DNA of 13,352 bases, from NCBI GenBank assembly GCA_030607235.1, contig JAUWEX010000004.1, positions 1-13,352 of the forward strand, read 5' to 3'. The position numbers and the translations under genes are program-made. The notes below the pieces were generated by a model. The model was not told the DNA's origin. It worked only from the letters and a program-made list of their open reading frames with translations, and did not search any database. The first letter of the stretch is position 1, and every line of letters begins with the position of its first letter. Positions 6,716-12,916 of the stretch are shown here, in pieces. Source of the DNA: Planctomycetota bacterium. Its GTDB lineage: Bacteria > Planctomycetota > B129-G9.

Positions 6716-8050
6716 ATGGCAGGCGTTTTCAAGGCATATGACATTCGCGGTCTCTACAAAAAACAGATAACCGAAAAAACCGCCTACGATATTGGCATAG
6801 CGCTGGCGCGATTTCTCGGCGGCCGCAGCATCGCGGTCGGCCGCGACATGCGCGAGAGCGCGCCGTCCATCGCGGCCTCGCTCATCGACGGCATCACCGA
6901 CGAGGGCTGCGACGTGCTCGATATCGGCATGTGCACCACGCCGATGAACTATTTCACCATCGGAAAATTCGAGCAGGACGGCGGCGTGATGGTTACCGCC
7001 TCGCACAACCCGGCCCAATACATCGGCTTCAAAATCTCGCGCGAAAAGGCCATCCCGCTCAGTTACGAAACCGGCATCGGCGAGATCGAAAAGATGGTCG
7101 GTGACAGCATCGCCCCAGGCGGCAGGCCCAAAGGCAAGGTCGTCAAGCGCGAAGTCATCGACGATTACCGCGCTCACGTGATGTCCTTTGCCGAAAACAT
7201 CAAGCCCCTCAAGGTGGTCGTCGACACCGGCAACGGCGTCGTCGGGCCGTTCTTCGAGAAGATTTTCGCGGACTCGCCGATTACCTACACCCCGCTGTAT
7301 TTCGAGCCGGACGGCACGTTTCCCAACCACGAAGCCAATCCGCTGAAACTGGAGAACATGGTCGACCTCCAGAAAAAAGTCCGCGAGGTCGGCGCCGATA
7401 TCGGCGTAGCCTTCGACGGCGACGGCGACCGCTGCGCCTACGTTGACGAGAACGGCGAGATCATCACCTCGGACATGATAACTGCGCTCATCGCGCGCGA
7501 GATACTGGGCAAGGAACCCGGCGCGGGCATCCTCTACGACCTGCGCTCCTCGTGGGCGGTCAAGGAAGAGATCGAAAACGGCGGCGGCGTGCCTTACGAA
7601 GATCGCGTCGGCCACGCCTACATGAAAGCGACCATGCGCAAGCATGGCTGCGCGTTCGGCGGCGAACTTTCCGGCCACTACTACTTCCGCGACAACTACT
7701 ACGCCGACTCCGGCGTCATCGCGCTGATAAAACTGCTCAACGTGATGAGCGCCGAAGGCAAGCCGCTCTCCGGGATCATCCGGCCGCTGAAACGCTACCA
7801 CGCGACCGGCGAGATCAATTTCGAAGTCGAGGACAAAGACGGCAGGATGCGCGAACTCGGCGAGACGTTCTCCGACGGCGAGGTATCGCACCGCGACGGA
7901 ATCTCGGTGAAGTATTCGGACTGGTGGTTCAACGTGCGCAAATCCAACACCGAGCCGGTCCTGCGCCTGAACCTCGAAGCAAAAACCAAGACGCTGATGG
8001 AAGAGAAAAAAGCCGCGGTCATCAAGGCGATCGACGCGCCGATTATCTAA
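6716..8050 (+). CDS. manB: Phosphomannomutase/phosphoglucomutase (alpha-D-phosphohexomutase)
   Basis: The enzyme interconverts hexose 1- and 6-phosphates through a phosphoserine, feeding GDP-mannose or UDP-glucose and so cell-envelope polysaccharide. All four active-site loops of the family are present in 444 residues: 'FKAYDIRG' at the N terminus, the phosphoserine loop 'TASHNP' (Ser96), the metal loop 'DGDGDR' (Asp234, Asp236, Asp238), the sugar loop 'GELSGHYYF' (Glu317, Ser319, His321) and the phosphate-binding 'RKSNTEP' (408-414). The GExSGHxxF form is typical of the PMM/PGM and GlmM-like branch; the N-terminal 'FKAYDIRG' favours PMM/PGM over GlmM. The symbol is given at family level. ATG 6716 has CGGAG (6704-6708) upstream. 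It is the last gene of the run and is followed by a strong terminator. Confidence 0.94.
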   Translation: MAGVFKAYDIRGLYKKQITEKTAYDIGIALARFLGGRSIAVGRDMRESAPSIAASLIDGITDEGCDVLDIGMCTTPMNYFTIGKFEQDGGVMVTASHNPAQYIGFKISREKAIPLSYETGIGEIEKMVGDSIAPGGRPKGKVVKREVIDDYRAHVMSFAENIKPLKVVVDTGNGVVGPFFEKIFADSPITYTPLYFEPDGTFPNHEANPLKLENMVDLQKKVREVGADIGVAFDGDGDRCAYVDENGEIITSDMITALIAREILGKEPGAGILYDLRSSWAVKEEIENGGGVPYEDRVGHAYMKATMRKHGCAFGGELSGHYYFRDNYYADSGVIALIKLLNVMSAEGKPLSGIIRPLKRYHATGEINFEVEDKDGRMRELGETFSDGEVSHRDGISVKYSDWWFNVRKSNTEPVLRLNLEAKTKTLMEEKKAAVIKAIDAPII

Positions 8051-8066
8051 CGCGACGCAAAAGAAG

Positions 8067-8094
8067 AAGGCCCGCTTCTCGGCGGGCCTTTTTT
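8067..8094 (+). terminator. Intrinsic terminator after the phosphohexomutase gene
   Basis: AAGGCCCGC (8067-8075) pairs perfectly with GCGGGCCTT (8082-8090) around a TTCTCG loop. More T residues follow, and an A-rich left flank can extend the stem. It lies 16 bp after the stop codon and ends the plus-strand run. Confidence 0.9.
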
Positions 8095-8134
8095 GTTGGA
8101 ATAAATCATTTTAAGATATTGTCTTCCACCGCAG

Positions 8135-8149
8135 TCCGCCTCAGGCGGA
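8135..8149. other. Isolated mini-hairpin TCCGCC-TCA-GGCGGA in the 8095-8438 gap
   Basis: The gap between the terminator and the M50-like gene first holds this perfect six-pair hairpin with a 3-nt loop, then a 'GCCTGGCTGCCTGCCTGC' stretch, then repeat units U3 and U4. Its geometry recalls the terminal hairpins of the repeat family, with the core polarity reversed. No gene is visible in this stretch. Confidence 0.4.
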
Positions 8150-8190
8150 TTGCCTGGCTGCCTGCCTGCGCGGGAGGCCGTCAACAACAC

Positions 8191-8304
8191 AGCAAGATTT
8201 ACAAGTTTCGCCAGTGAGTGCAAGCCCTCGCTACGGGCGATAGCCCGCAGGGGGCGCCTGTTGGAATAGGTGGGTTTACCCTATTGGGAGCGGGCCTTGC
8301 CCGT
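8191..8304 (+). repeat. Dispersed repeat unit U3 (forward, first of a tandem pair)
   Basis: It carries the core segment 'CGCCAGTGAGTGCAAGCC', the mid stem-loop CGGGC-GATA-GCCCG (8234-8247) inside a wider GCCCT/GGGGGC pairing, the 3' box 'TTGGAATAGGTGGG' and 'CTATTGGGAG', and the terminal hairpin GCGGGC-CTT-GCCCGT (8290-8304, one G-U). It aligns nearly end to end with U6. Its 5' flank differs from the box shared by U4, U5 and U6. Confidence 0.8.
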
Positions 8305-8439
8305 GGAAAGAAATCACATCGCGAATCCGCGCACAAGATTTGTCAGTAAATGCTAGCGAAGCGCCCCGCGCGTTAGCGCGTAGCGAGCGGTTATTGGTAA
8401 CGCGTGGCTTCTCCCCACTTGGGTACAGGCCCTGCCTGT
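8305..8439 (+). repeat. Dispersed repeat unit U4 (forward, second of a tandem pair)
   Basis: It starts with the 46-nt box (8305-8350) that is identical to the start of U5, including the small hairpin CGCG-AATC-CGCG. The mid stem-loop is CGCGC-GTTA-GCGCG (8367-8380). The terminal hairpin is ACAGGC-CCT-GCCTGT (8425-8439), in which three outer pairs differ from or are re-paired relative to U1/U2 while complementarity stays perfect. The last hairpin base is also the first base of the stop codon complement of the minus-strand gene at 8439. Confidence 0.85.
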
Positions 8440-9218
8440 TAGGCGTCGGCGAGATTTGCGAGTTTGGAGCGGATCTCCTCCCTGCTCTGTTTTTGCATCG
8501 AGCGGTTGTGGAACAGCGCCGCGATACTGGCCGCGATAGCCGATATTATCAGGAACGCCACCGCCACCGGCACCGCGAAACTCAACAGCGGCCAGATGTG
8601 ATGCTGCGCGAAAAGGGCGAATTTGTCGTGGAACATATTGTTGAACAGATACGCCGTGCCCGTCAGTACCCCGATACCCATCAGCCCGAAACGCAGTCCG
8701 TGCACGTCCATGCCCACCGAGATCGACAGCACAAGCCCGAAATAACACATCAGCGCAAAGGTCATCGTGTAGTGCGCGGTCCAGAAATAGTGCAGCATCG
8801 AGGTGAAGATATCGATGAAAGATTTCGTCCACGTCGCGACCGCGTCCAGCGAAAACGTAGCCAGTTCCGGCAGCGGCGGCCCGACGTGCAGCGGCATTTT
8901 GAACAGCGACGGCAGTGCGAACAGCAGCGCGCCACACGCGATCAGCGGCGCGATCGCGATAAGGATCGGCCCGATGCCGGGCACTTTTGGATCGGTGTGT
9001 TGGACGGTGCTCGCCTTGGGGTCGAAGAACTTGACCTGTTTGATCGAGGCGCCGGTCAGGATGCAGGCGACAGCCTGGCTGAGGTGATGCACGAGCGCTC
9101 CGGGCAACATGAACAGTCGGTAGAACCTGCCGCCCAAAACCCCCGAGAAGGTCTTGTCGATGCCGAATGCGATGAGCAACAGCGCACCCAGCCATATACC
9201 ACATGTTACGATAGTCAT
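8439..9218 (-). CDS. M50-like membrane protein with degenerate HExxH motif
   Basis: The 259-residue product has a hydrophobic N terminus (1-20) and further likely membrane segments near 81-103, 148-169, 176-195 and 208-236. 'LPGALVHHLSQAVACILTGASIKQVKFFDP' (38-67, here split by memory of the family) resembles the 'PGxxxHExxHxxxxxLTGxxVxxxxxF' region of M50-type intramembrane metallopeptidases, followed by the expected 'GPILIAIAPL' (83-92) and a 'GMDVHG' segment (169-174) where an Asp ligand is usual. The zinc motif is altered: His44-His45-Leu46-Ser47-Gln48, so both the catalytic Glu and the second His are missing. It is therefore probably not an active peptidase, though Asp171 and His173 remain. 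ATG 9218 has GAGGT five nt upstream on the minus strand. It is transcribed divergently from the SDR gene. Confidence 0.8.
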   Translation of the reverse strand: MTIVTCGIWLGALLLIAFGIDKTFSGVLGGRFYRLFMLPGALVHHLSQAVACILTGASIKQVKFFDPKASTVQHTDPKVPGIGPILIAIAPLIACGALLFALPSLFKMPLHVGPPLPELATFSLDAVATWTKSFIDIFTSMLHYFWTAHYTMTFALMCYFGLVLSISVGMDVHGLRFGLMGIGVLTGTAYLFNNMFHDKFALFAQHHIWPLLSFAVPVAVAFLIISAIAASIAALFHNRSMQKQSREEIRSKLANLADA

Positions 9219-9249
9219 GATTGACCTCACAAAAAGCGCATAGACGGTT

Positions 9250-9277
9250 AAAATATCTTGTGTCCATTTATCGACAA
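9250..9277 (-). promoter_or_regulatory. Candidate promoter for the M50-like gene
   Basis: On the minus strand, TTGTCG (9277-9272) and TATTTT (9255-9250) are 16 nt apart and lie 32 nt before the start codon. Each matches four of six consensus positions, so this is weak. Confidence 0.25.
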
Positions 9278-9311
9278 TCCCGCGGAATATCTTGACCCGA
9301 CTTTGTTTTTC

Positions 9312-9340
9312 TTGAAACGGCGGCGCGGGTGTGTAACAAT
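9312..9340 (+). promoter_or_regulatory. Candidate promoter for the SDR/flavin reductase pair
   Basis: TTGAAA (9312-9317) and AACAAT (9335-9340) are 17 nt apart in the divergent intergenic region, with TG shortly before the -10. The start codon follows 28 nt later. Spacing is ideal for a sigma-70-like promoter; the -10 is a moderate match. Confidence 0.4.
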
Positions 9341-9368
9341 TTCGGCGAGATTTTTTTTGGACGTACCA

Positions 9369-10379
9369 ATGGCAAGATACCTCGTAACGGGCGCAAACGG
9401 CTTCGTCGGCAGCCACCTCGTCGAAGAACTCCTTCGCGGGGGGCATGACGTCGCATGTCTCGTGCGCAAAACCAGCAACCTGCGCTACATCGAAAAACTC
9501 GGCGTCGAAACGGTTTTCGGCGAACTGCGCGATCCGGCTTCGCTCGCAAGGGCCGTCTCCGGCAGGGAAGTAGTCGTGCACAACGCCGCGATCACTCGCG
9601 CCTTCTACCCGCGCGAGCACTACCGAATCAACGCCGGCGGCACGCTCGCCGTTTTGCGCGCCTGCGTCAGCGCCGAAGGCCCGCGAAAACTCGTCCTCGT
9701 CAGCAGCCAGGCCGCCGCGGGACCCTCCCCGACCGCCGAGCCGATAAACGAAGACGCCGCGCCGCGCCCCGTCTCGGCCTACGGCCGTAGCAAACTGCTG
9801 GCCGAAAAAATCGTCGCCAAATTCGGCCAACGATTTTCCGACCGCCTCGCCGTAACCGTCGTCAGGCCGACCGCGGTCTACGGCCCGCGCGACACCGACA
9901 TGTTCGCCACCTTCAAGGTCGCCGCCGCGCACGTCGCCACCGTCGTCGGTCTGGGCCGCTCGAAAATCAGCATCACCCATGTCGCCGACATTGTCCGTGG
10001 CATCGCGCTGGCCGCAGAGTCGGAGGCCGCCAACGGCAGGACGTACTTCCTCGCCTCCGAGCGCGCTTATACCTGCGACGAGATCGTCGAGGCCGCTACG
10101 AAGGCCGTCGGCGCGCGCGCGGTGAAACTGCGCCTCTCGGGCGAGGCCGTCAGGTCGGTCACGCGGACGATAACAGGACTCGCGCGTGTGGGGCGGACGC
10201 TGGGGCTGTGCCGCCGACCGCCGTTGATGACCGTCGAACGCGGGATCGAACTCAGCCAGCCGTTTTGGGTCTGCGATTCCGGCAGGGCCGCGCGGGAACT
10301 GGGCTTCCGCCCGCAATACGACATCGAAACCGGCTTCCGCGAGACCGTGCAGTGGTACCGCGAAAACGGCTGGATGTGA
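9369..10379 (+). CDS. NAD-dependent epimerase/dehydratase (extended SDR)
   Basis: This 336-residue Rossmann-fold oxidoreductase has the dinucleotide motif 'TGANGFVGSHL' (7-17), 'HNAA' (71-74), catalytic Ser112/Ser113 in 'LVSSQAA', the YxxxK pair Tyr138/Lys142 in 'AYGRSKLLAE', and 'VRPTAVYGPRD' (165-175), the standard order for extended SDRs. The short N-terminal sequence before the glycine motif and the overall pattern fit the atypical group near 3-beta-HSD/dihydroflavonol-reductase-like proteins as well as nucleotide-sugar epimerases; the substrate cannot be told. ATG 9369 is chosen because the Rossmann strand begins directly after it ('MARYLVTG'); an open frame back to 9258 crosses the promoter region. 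Only a weak GGA precedes the start. It ends 22 bp before the flavin reductase gene, so the two are probably co-transcribed. Confidence 0.9.
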   Translation: MARYLVTGANGFVGSHLVEELLRGGHDVACLVRKTSNLRYIEKLGVETVFGELRDPASLARAVSGREVVVHNAAITRAFYPREHYRINAGGTLAVLRACVSAEGPRKLVLVSSQAAAGPSPTAEPINEDAAPRPVSAYGRSKLLAEKIVAKFGQRFSDRLAVTVVRPTAVYGPRDTDMFATFKVAAAHVATVVGLGRSKISITHVADIVRGIALAAESEAANGRTYFLASERAYTCDEIVEAATKAVGARAVKLRLSGEAVRSVTRTITGLARVGRTLGLCRRPPLMTVERGIELSQPFWVCDSGRAARELGFRPQYDIETGFRETVQWYRENGWM

Positions 10380-10401
10380 ATTTTGCAACACTGGAGAGAT
10401 C

Positions 10402-10971
10402 ATGAAAAAATCGCTCGGACCGAACATGCTGGTCTATCCCGCGCCGATCTGGGTGGTTGGGACTTACGACGCCGACGATAAACCCAACGCGATGCTCGCC
10501 GCGTGCGGCGGGGCCTGCTGTATGCAGCCGCCCTGCATCTCGGTTGCGTTGCGGCCCGCGACGTATTCCCACGAAGCCATCGTCGCGCGCAGGGCCTTCA
10601 CCGTCAGCGTACCGTCGGAGAAATTCGTCGCCCAGGCCGACTATCTCGGTCGCGCCTCGGGCCGCAAGGAGGACAAGTTCACCGTCGCCGGACTTACGCC
10701 CGTCCGTAGCGAATTGGTCGACGCGCCCTACGTCGGCGAATTTCCGCTGGTGATGGAGTGCCGCCTCGTGCACACCGCGGAACTCGGCATGCACACGCTC
10801 TTCGTCGGCGAGATCGTCGACGTGAAGGCCGAGGAATCGGTTTTGAACGAGAGCGGCTCGCCCGACATGACCGAAATCGCGCCGCTGGTCTACGATATCG
10901 GCACGAGAAAATATCTCGGAATCGGTGATGTTGTCGGCAGGCGCGGCGACGCGAGCGCGAAGATAGTTTAG
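10402..10971 (+). CDS. Flavin reductase-like, FMN-binding protein (flavoredoxin type)
   Basis: At 189 residues this matches the split-barrel flavin reductase-like domain (DIM6/NTAB group). Visible are 'MLVYPAPIWVVGTYD' (9-23), the FMN-contact segment 'NAMLAACGGACCMQPPCISVALRP' region (29-52), 'RAFTVSVPS' (64-72), 'DKFTVAGLTP' (91-100) and a C-terminal 'PLVYDIGTRKYLGIG' (161-175). Members of this branch, as I recall it, are common in anaerobes and are annotated as flavoredoxins or flavin reductases that pass electrons through bound FMN. The Cys-rich loop (Cys35, Cys39, Cys40, Cys45) is notable, but no iron-sulfur motif is apparent. ATG 10402 has GGAG (10393-10396) five nt upstream. Its partner SDR gene lies 22 bp upstream; a joint redox role is plausible but unproven. 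Confidence 0.9.
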   Translation: MKKSLGPNMLVYPAPIWVVGTYDADDKPNAMLAACGGACCMQPPCISVALRPATYSHEAIVARRAFTVSVPSEKFVAQADYLGRASGRKEDKFTVAGLTPVRSELVDAPYVGEFPLVMECRLVHTAELGMHTLFVGEIVDVKAEESVLNESGSPDMTEIAPLVYDIGTRKYLGIGDVVGRRGDASAKIV

Positions 10972-11037
10972 CGATATAAGTTTCGGTTTTCCTCTTTTTT
11001 TTTTGCGATATTTCATTTTTACCGCGGGCAGGCAGGC

Positions 11038-11063
11038 GGGGACGCAGCGGCCCCATTTTTTTT
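11038..11063 (+). terminator. Possible terminator after the flavin reductase gene
   Basis: GGGG (11038-11041) pairs with CCCC (11051-11054), with a short CG-CAG-CG inner hairpin and one mismatch, followed by A and eight T. The stem is short. A separate T10 run near 10994-11004 has no clear stem. The stretch 10972-11071 holds no gene, only these T-rich tracts and a 'GCGGGCAGGCAGGCGGGG' stretch. Confidence 0.4.
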
Positions 11064-11071
11064 CTATCTGC

Positions 11072-11213
11072 GGAAAGAAATCACATCGCGAATCCGCGCA
11101 CAAGATTTGTCAGTAAACGCAAGCGAAGCGCTCCGGGCCGAAGGCACAGCAGCAAGCGGTTTATGTAATAGGTGGCTGCTCCGCGATTGGGAGCGGGCAC
11201 TGCCCACCTGCGC
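11072..11213 (+). repeat. Dispersed repeat unit U5 (forward, first of a tandem pair)
   Basis: It starts with the 46-nt box (11072-11117) identical to that of U4. The middle holds 'GGGCC-GAA-GGC', a short variable stem-loop. The 3' box 'GGTGGCTGCTCC' and 'GATTGGGAGCGGGC' matches inverted U1 closely. The terminal hairpin is GCGGGC-ACT-GCCCAC (11193-11207), with one unpaired position. Distance from this 5' box to the next is 142 bp. Confidence 0.85.
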
Positions 11214-11344
11214 GGAAAGAAATCACATCGCGAATCCGCGTACAAGATTTGCCAGTGAGTGCAAGCCCCGTCCGGGCGGTAGCCCGCAAGGGGCGCATAT
11301 TGAAATGAGCGCTTCCTTCCCTATTGCCTCCAGGCGTTGCCTGG
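11214..11344 (+). repeat. Dispersed repeat unit U6 (forward, second of a tandem pair)
   Basis: Its 5' box (11214-11259) differs from U4/U5 at 4 of 46 positions. Next are the core 'GCCAGTGAGTGCAAGCCCC', the mid stem-loop CGGGC-GGTA-GCCCG (11273-11286) within a GCCCC/GGGGC outer pairing, and the terminal hairpin CCAGGC-GTT-GCCTGG (11330-11344), perfectly paired with a sequence unlike other units outside the GGC/GCC core. Five nt separate it from the stop codon complement of yifB. Confidence 0.85.
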
Positions 11345-11349
11345 CCCGC

Positions 11350-12873
11350 CTATTCGCGGTCGAGCGAGCGGTATTGCGCGGCTTCGTTTAGGTCGTCGGC
11401 GACGATGTCTTCGCGCCCGGCGAGGTCGGCGATCGTGCGCGAGACCTTAAGGATGCGCGTGTAGGCGCGCGCCGAGAGGCTCAGCGCCTCGACGATTTGC
11501 TTGAGCAGTCGCGTGGACGCTTCGTCGAGTCCGCAGTATTTTTTAATCTGCTTGCTGCTCATCTGCGCGTTGCAGTTCGCCTTCGAGCGCGCGAAACGTT
11601 TCTGCTGGATCGCGCGTGCGCGCGAAACATGCTCGCGGGTTACGGCGGAAGGCTCGCCGGTCGGCCCGCCTTGAAGTTCGCTGAACTGGATCGGCGGCAC
11701 GTTGAGGTGGATGTCGATGCGGTCCAGCAACGGCCCGGAAATGCGGCTCATGTAGCGCTCGATCTGGGTCGGCGAGCAGTTGCACTTGCGGCGCGGGTCG
11801 GTGTAGTAGCCGCACGGACACGGGTTCATCGCGGCGATAAGCATCACGCTGCACGGATACGTCGCGCGGCCCTGCACGCGGCTGATGGTAACCTCGCCGT
11901 TCTCCAGCGGCTGGCGCAGCGATTCCAGCGTGCGCCGGTCGAACTCCGGCAACTCGTCCAGAAACAGCACCCCGTTGTGCGCCATGCTGATCTCGCCGGG
12001 GACCGGGTTCGTGCCGCCGCCGGTCATCCCCGCGCATGAGGTCGTGTGGTGTGGCGAGCGGAAGGGCCGCGTCGAGAGCAGCGATTTGCCGTCGCGCAGC
12101 AGTCCCGCCACGCTGACAATCTTGGTTGTCTCCAGCGCCTCGTCGCGCGTCATCTTCGGCAGAATCGTCGGCAGCCGACGCGCCAGCATCGTCTTGCCCG
12201 CGCCCGGCGGGCCGATCATTATCGCGTTGTGCCCACCGGCGCACGCCACCGCCAGCCCGCGCTTGACGTGTTCCTGCCCGCGCACGTCGGCGAAGTCCTC
12301 CTCGTAATCGTCGGCCGCTTCGAGCGCCTCCTCGAAACTGAAACGGAACGGTTCGATGATGCGGCGGCCCGTGATGAATTCCTGCGCCGCCGTCAGCGAC
12401 TCGACGGCGAATATCTCCACGCCCTCGACCACCGCGGCCTCGCGCGCGTTGGCCTGCGGCACGATCAGGCTGCGAATGCCCGTCTCGCGGCACATCAGCG
12501 CTATCGGCAGGCAGCCCGCTACGGGCCGCACCGTGCCGTCGAGCGCGAGTTCGCCGACGACCGCGAAATCCGCCAGACGCCCCGCGGGCATCTGCTCGGA
12601 TGCGGCCATGATTCCCAGCGCCATCGGCAGGTCGAACGAGGGGCCTTCCTTGCGGGTGTGGGCCGGGGCGAGGTTGATTATCTGGCGGCGCTGCGCGACG
12701 TGGAAACCGGTGTTGCGCAGGGCCGCGTGGACGCGCTCCTTGCTTTCCTTGACGGCCGCGTCGGGCAGACCCACGATGGTCGTGTGGGGGTTGCCGCGCT
12801 GGAGGTGCACTTCGATCTCGACCGGATAGGCCTCGATCCCGTTAAGCGCCGCGCTGTTTACCTTTGCCAGCAT
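11350..12873 (-). CDS. yifB: YifB/ComM-family Mg-chelatase-like AAA+ ATPase
   Basis: The 507-residue protein matches full-length YifB. In order: an N-terminal Lon-protease-like domain (about 1-170, beginning '[22 protein letters not shown]', with '[15 protein letters not shown]'), the AAA+ core with Walker A 'GPPGAGKT' (221-228) and Walker B 'LFLDELPEF' (303-311), a four-Cys cluster Cys352, Cys354, Cys364, Cys366 ('CPCG...KCNC') likely to bind zinc, '[10 protein letters not shown]' (384-393), and the C-terminal Mg-chelatase domain ending 'YRSLDRE'. In naturally competent bacteria ComM is a hexameric helicase that promotes branch migration during integration of incoming DNA; the role in other species is less clear. 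ATG 12873 is chosen over GTG 12876 because AGGA (12883-12880) is six nt from it and only three from the GTG. It follows proS by 43 bp on the same strand. Confidence 0.95.
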   Translation of the reverse strand: MLAKVNSAALNGIEAYPVEIEVHLQRGNPHTTIVGLPDAAVKESKERVHAALRNTGFHVAQRRQIINLAPAHTRKEGPSFDLPMALGIMAASEQMPAGRLADFAVVGELALDGTVRPVAGCLPIALMCRETGIRSLIVPQANAREAAVVEGVEIFAVESLTAAQEFITGRRIIEPFRFSFEEALEAADDYEEDFADVRGQEHVKRGLAVACAGGHNAIMIGPPGAGKTMLARRLPTILPKMTRDEALETTKIVSVAGLLRDGKSLLSTRPFRSPHHTTSCAGMTGGGTNPVPGEISMAHNGVLFLDELPEFDRRTLESLRQPLENGEVTISRVQGRATYPCSVMLIAAMNPCPCGYYTDPRRKCNCSPTQIERYMSRISGPLLDRIDIHLNVPPIQFSELQGGPTGEPSAVTREHVSRARAIQQKRFARSKANCNAQMSSKQIKKYCGLDEASTRLLKQIVEALSLSARAYTRILKVSRTIADLAGREDIVADDLNEAAQYRSLDRE

Positions 12874-12916
12874 CACGTGTCCTTTTTCTGATTTTTCTTA
12901 TTGGTGCCCGATTGCA

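Noticed and set aside
8439..10427. 662-codon minus-strand open frame covering the whole SDR gene
   Set aside because: Only its last 260 codons encode recognisable protein. The upstream part is antisense to a clear SDR gene and reflects GC-rich codon bias; the M50-like start at 9218 has its own ribosome site.
11072..11344. CRISPR array
   Set aside because: Only two units per locus, about 140 bp apart. The between-box sequence is itself conserved and structured, and no cas gene is present.
11107..11391. Small frames starting 'MSVNASEA' in U5 and U4, possibly a repeated peptide
   Set aside because: The shared start simply follows the DNA repeat. The same frame hits stops in U3 and U6 and becomes unrelated after the mid stem-loop; differences between copies keep base pairing, not codons.
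12874..12876. GTG start for yifB one codon earlier
   Set aside because: Only three nt separate it from the Shine-Dalgarno-like AGGA; the adjacent ATG has the better six-nt spacing.
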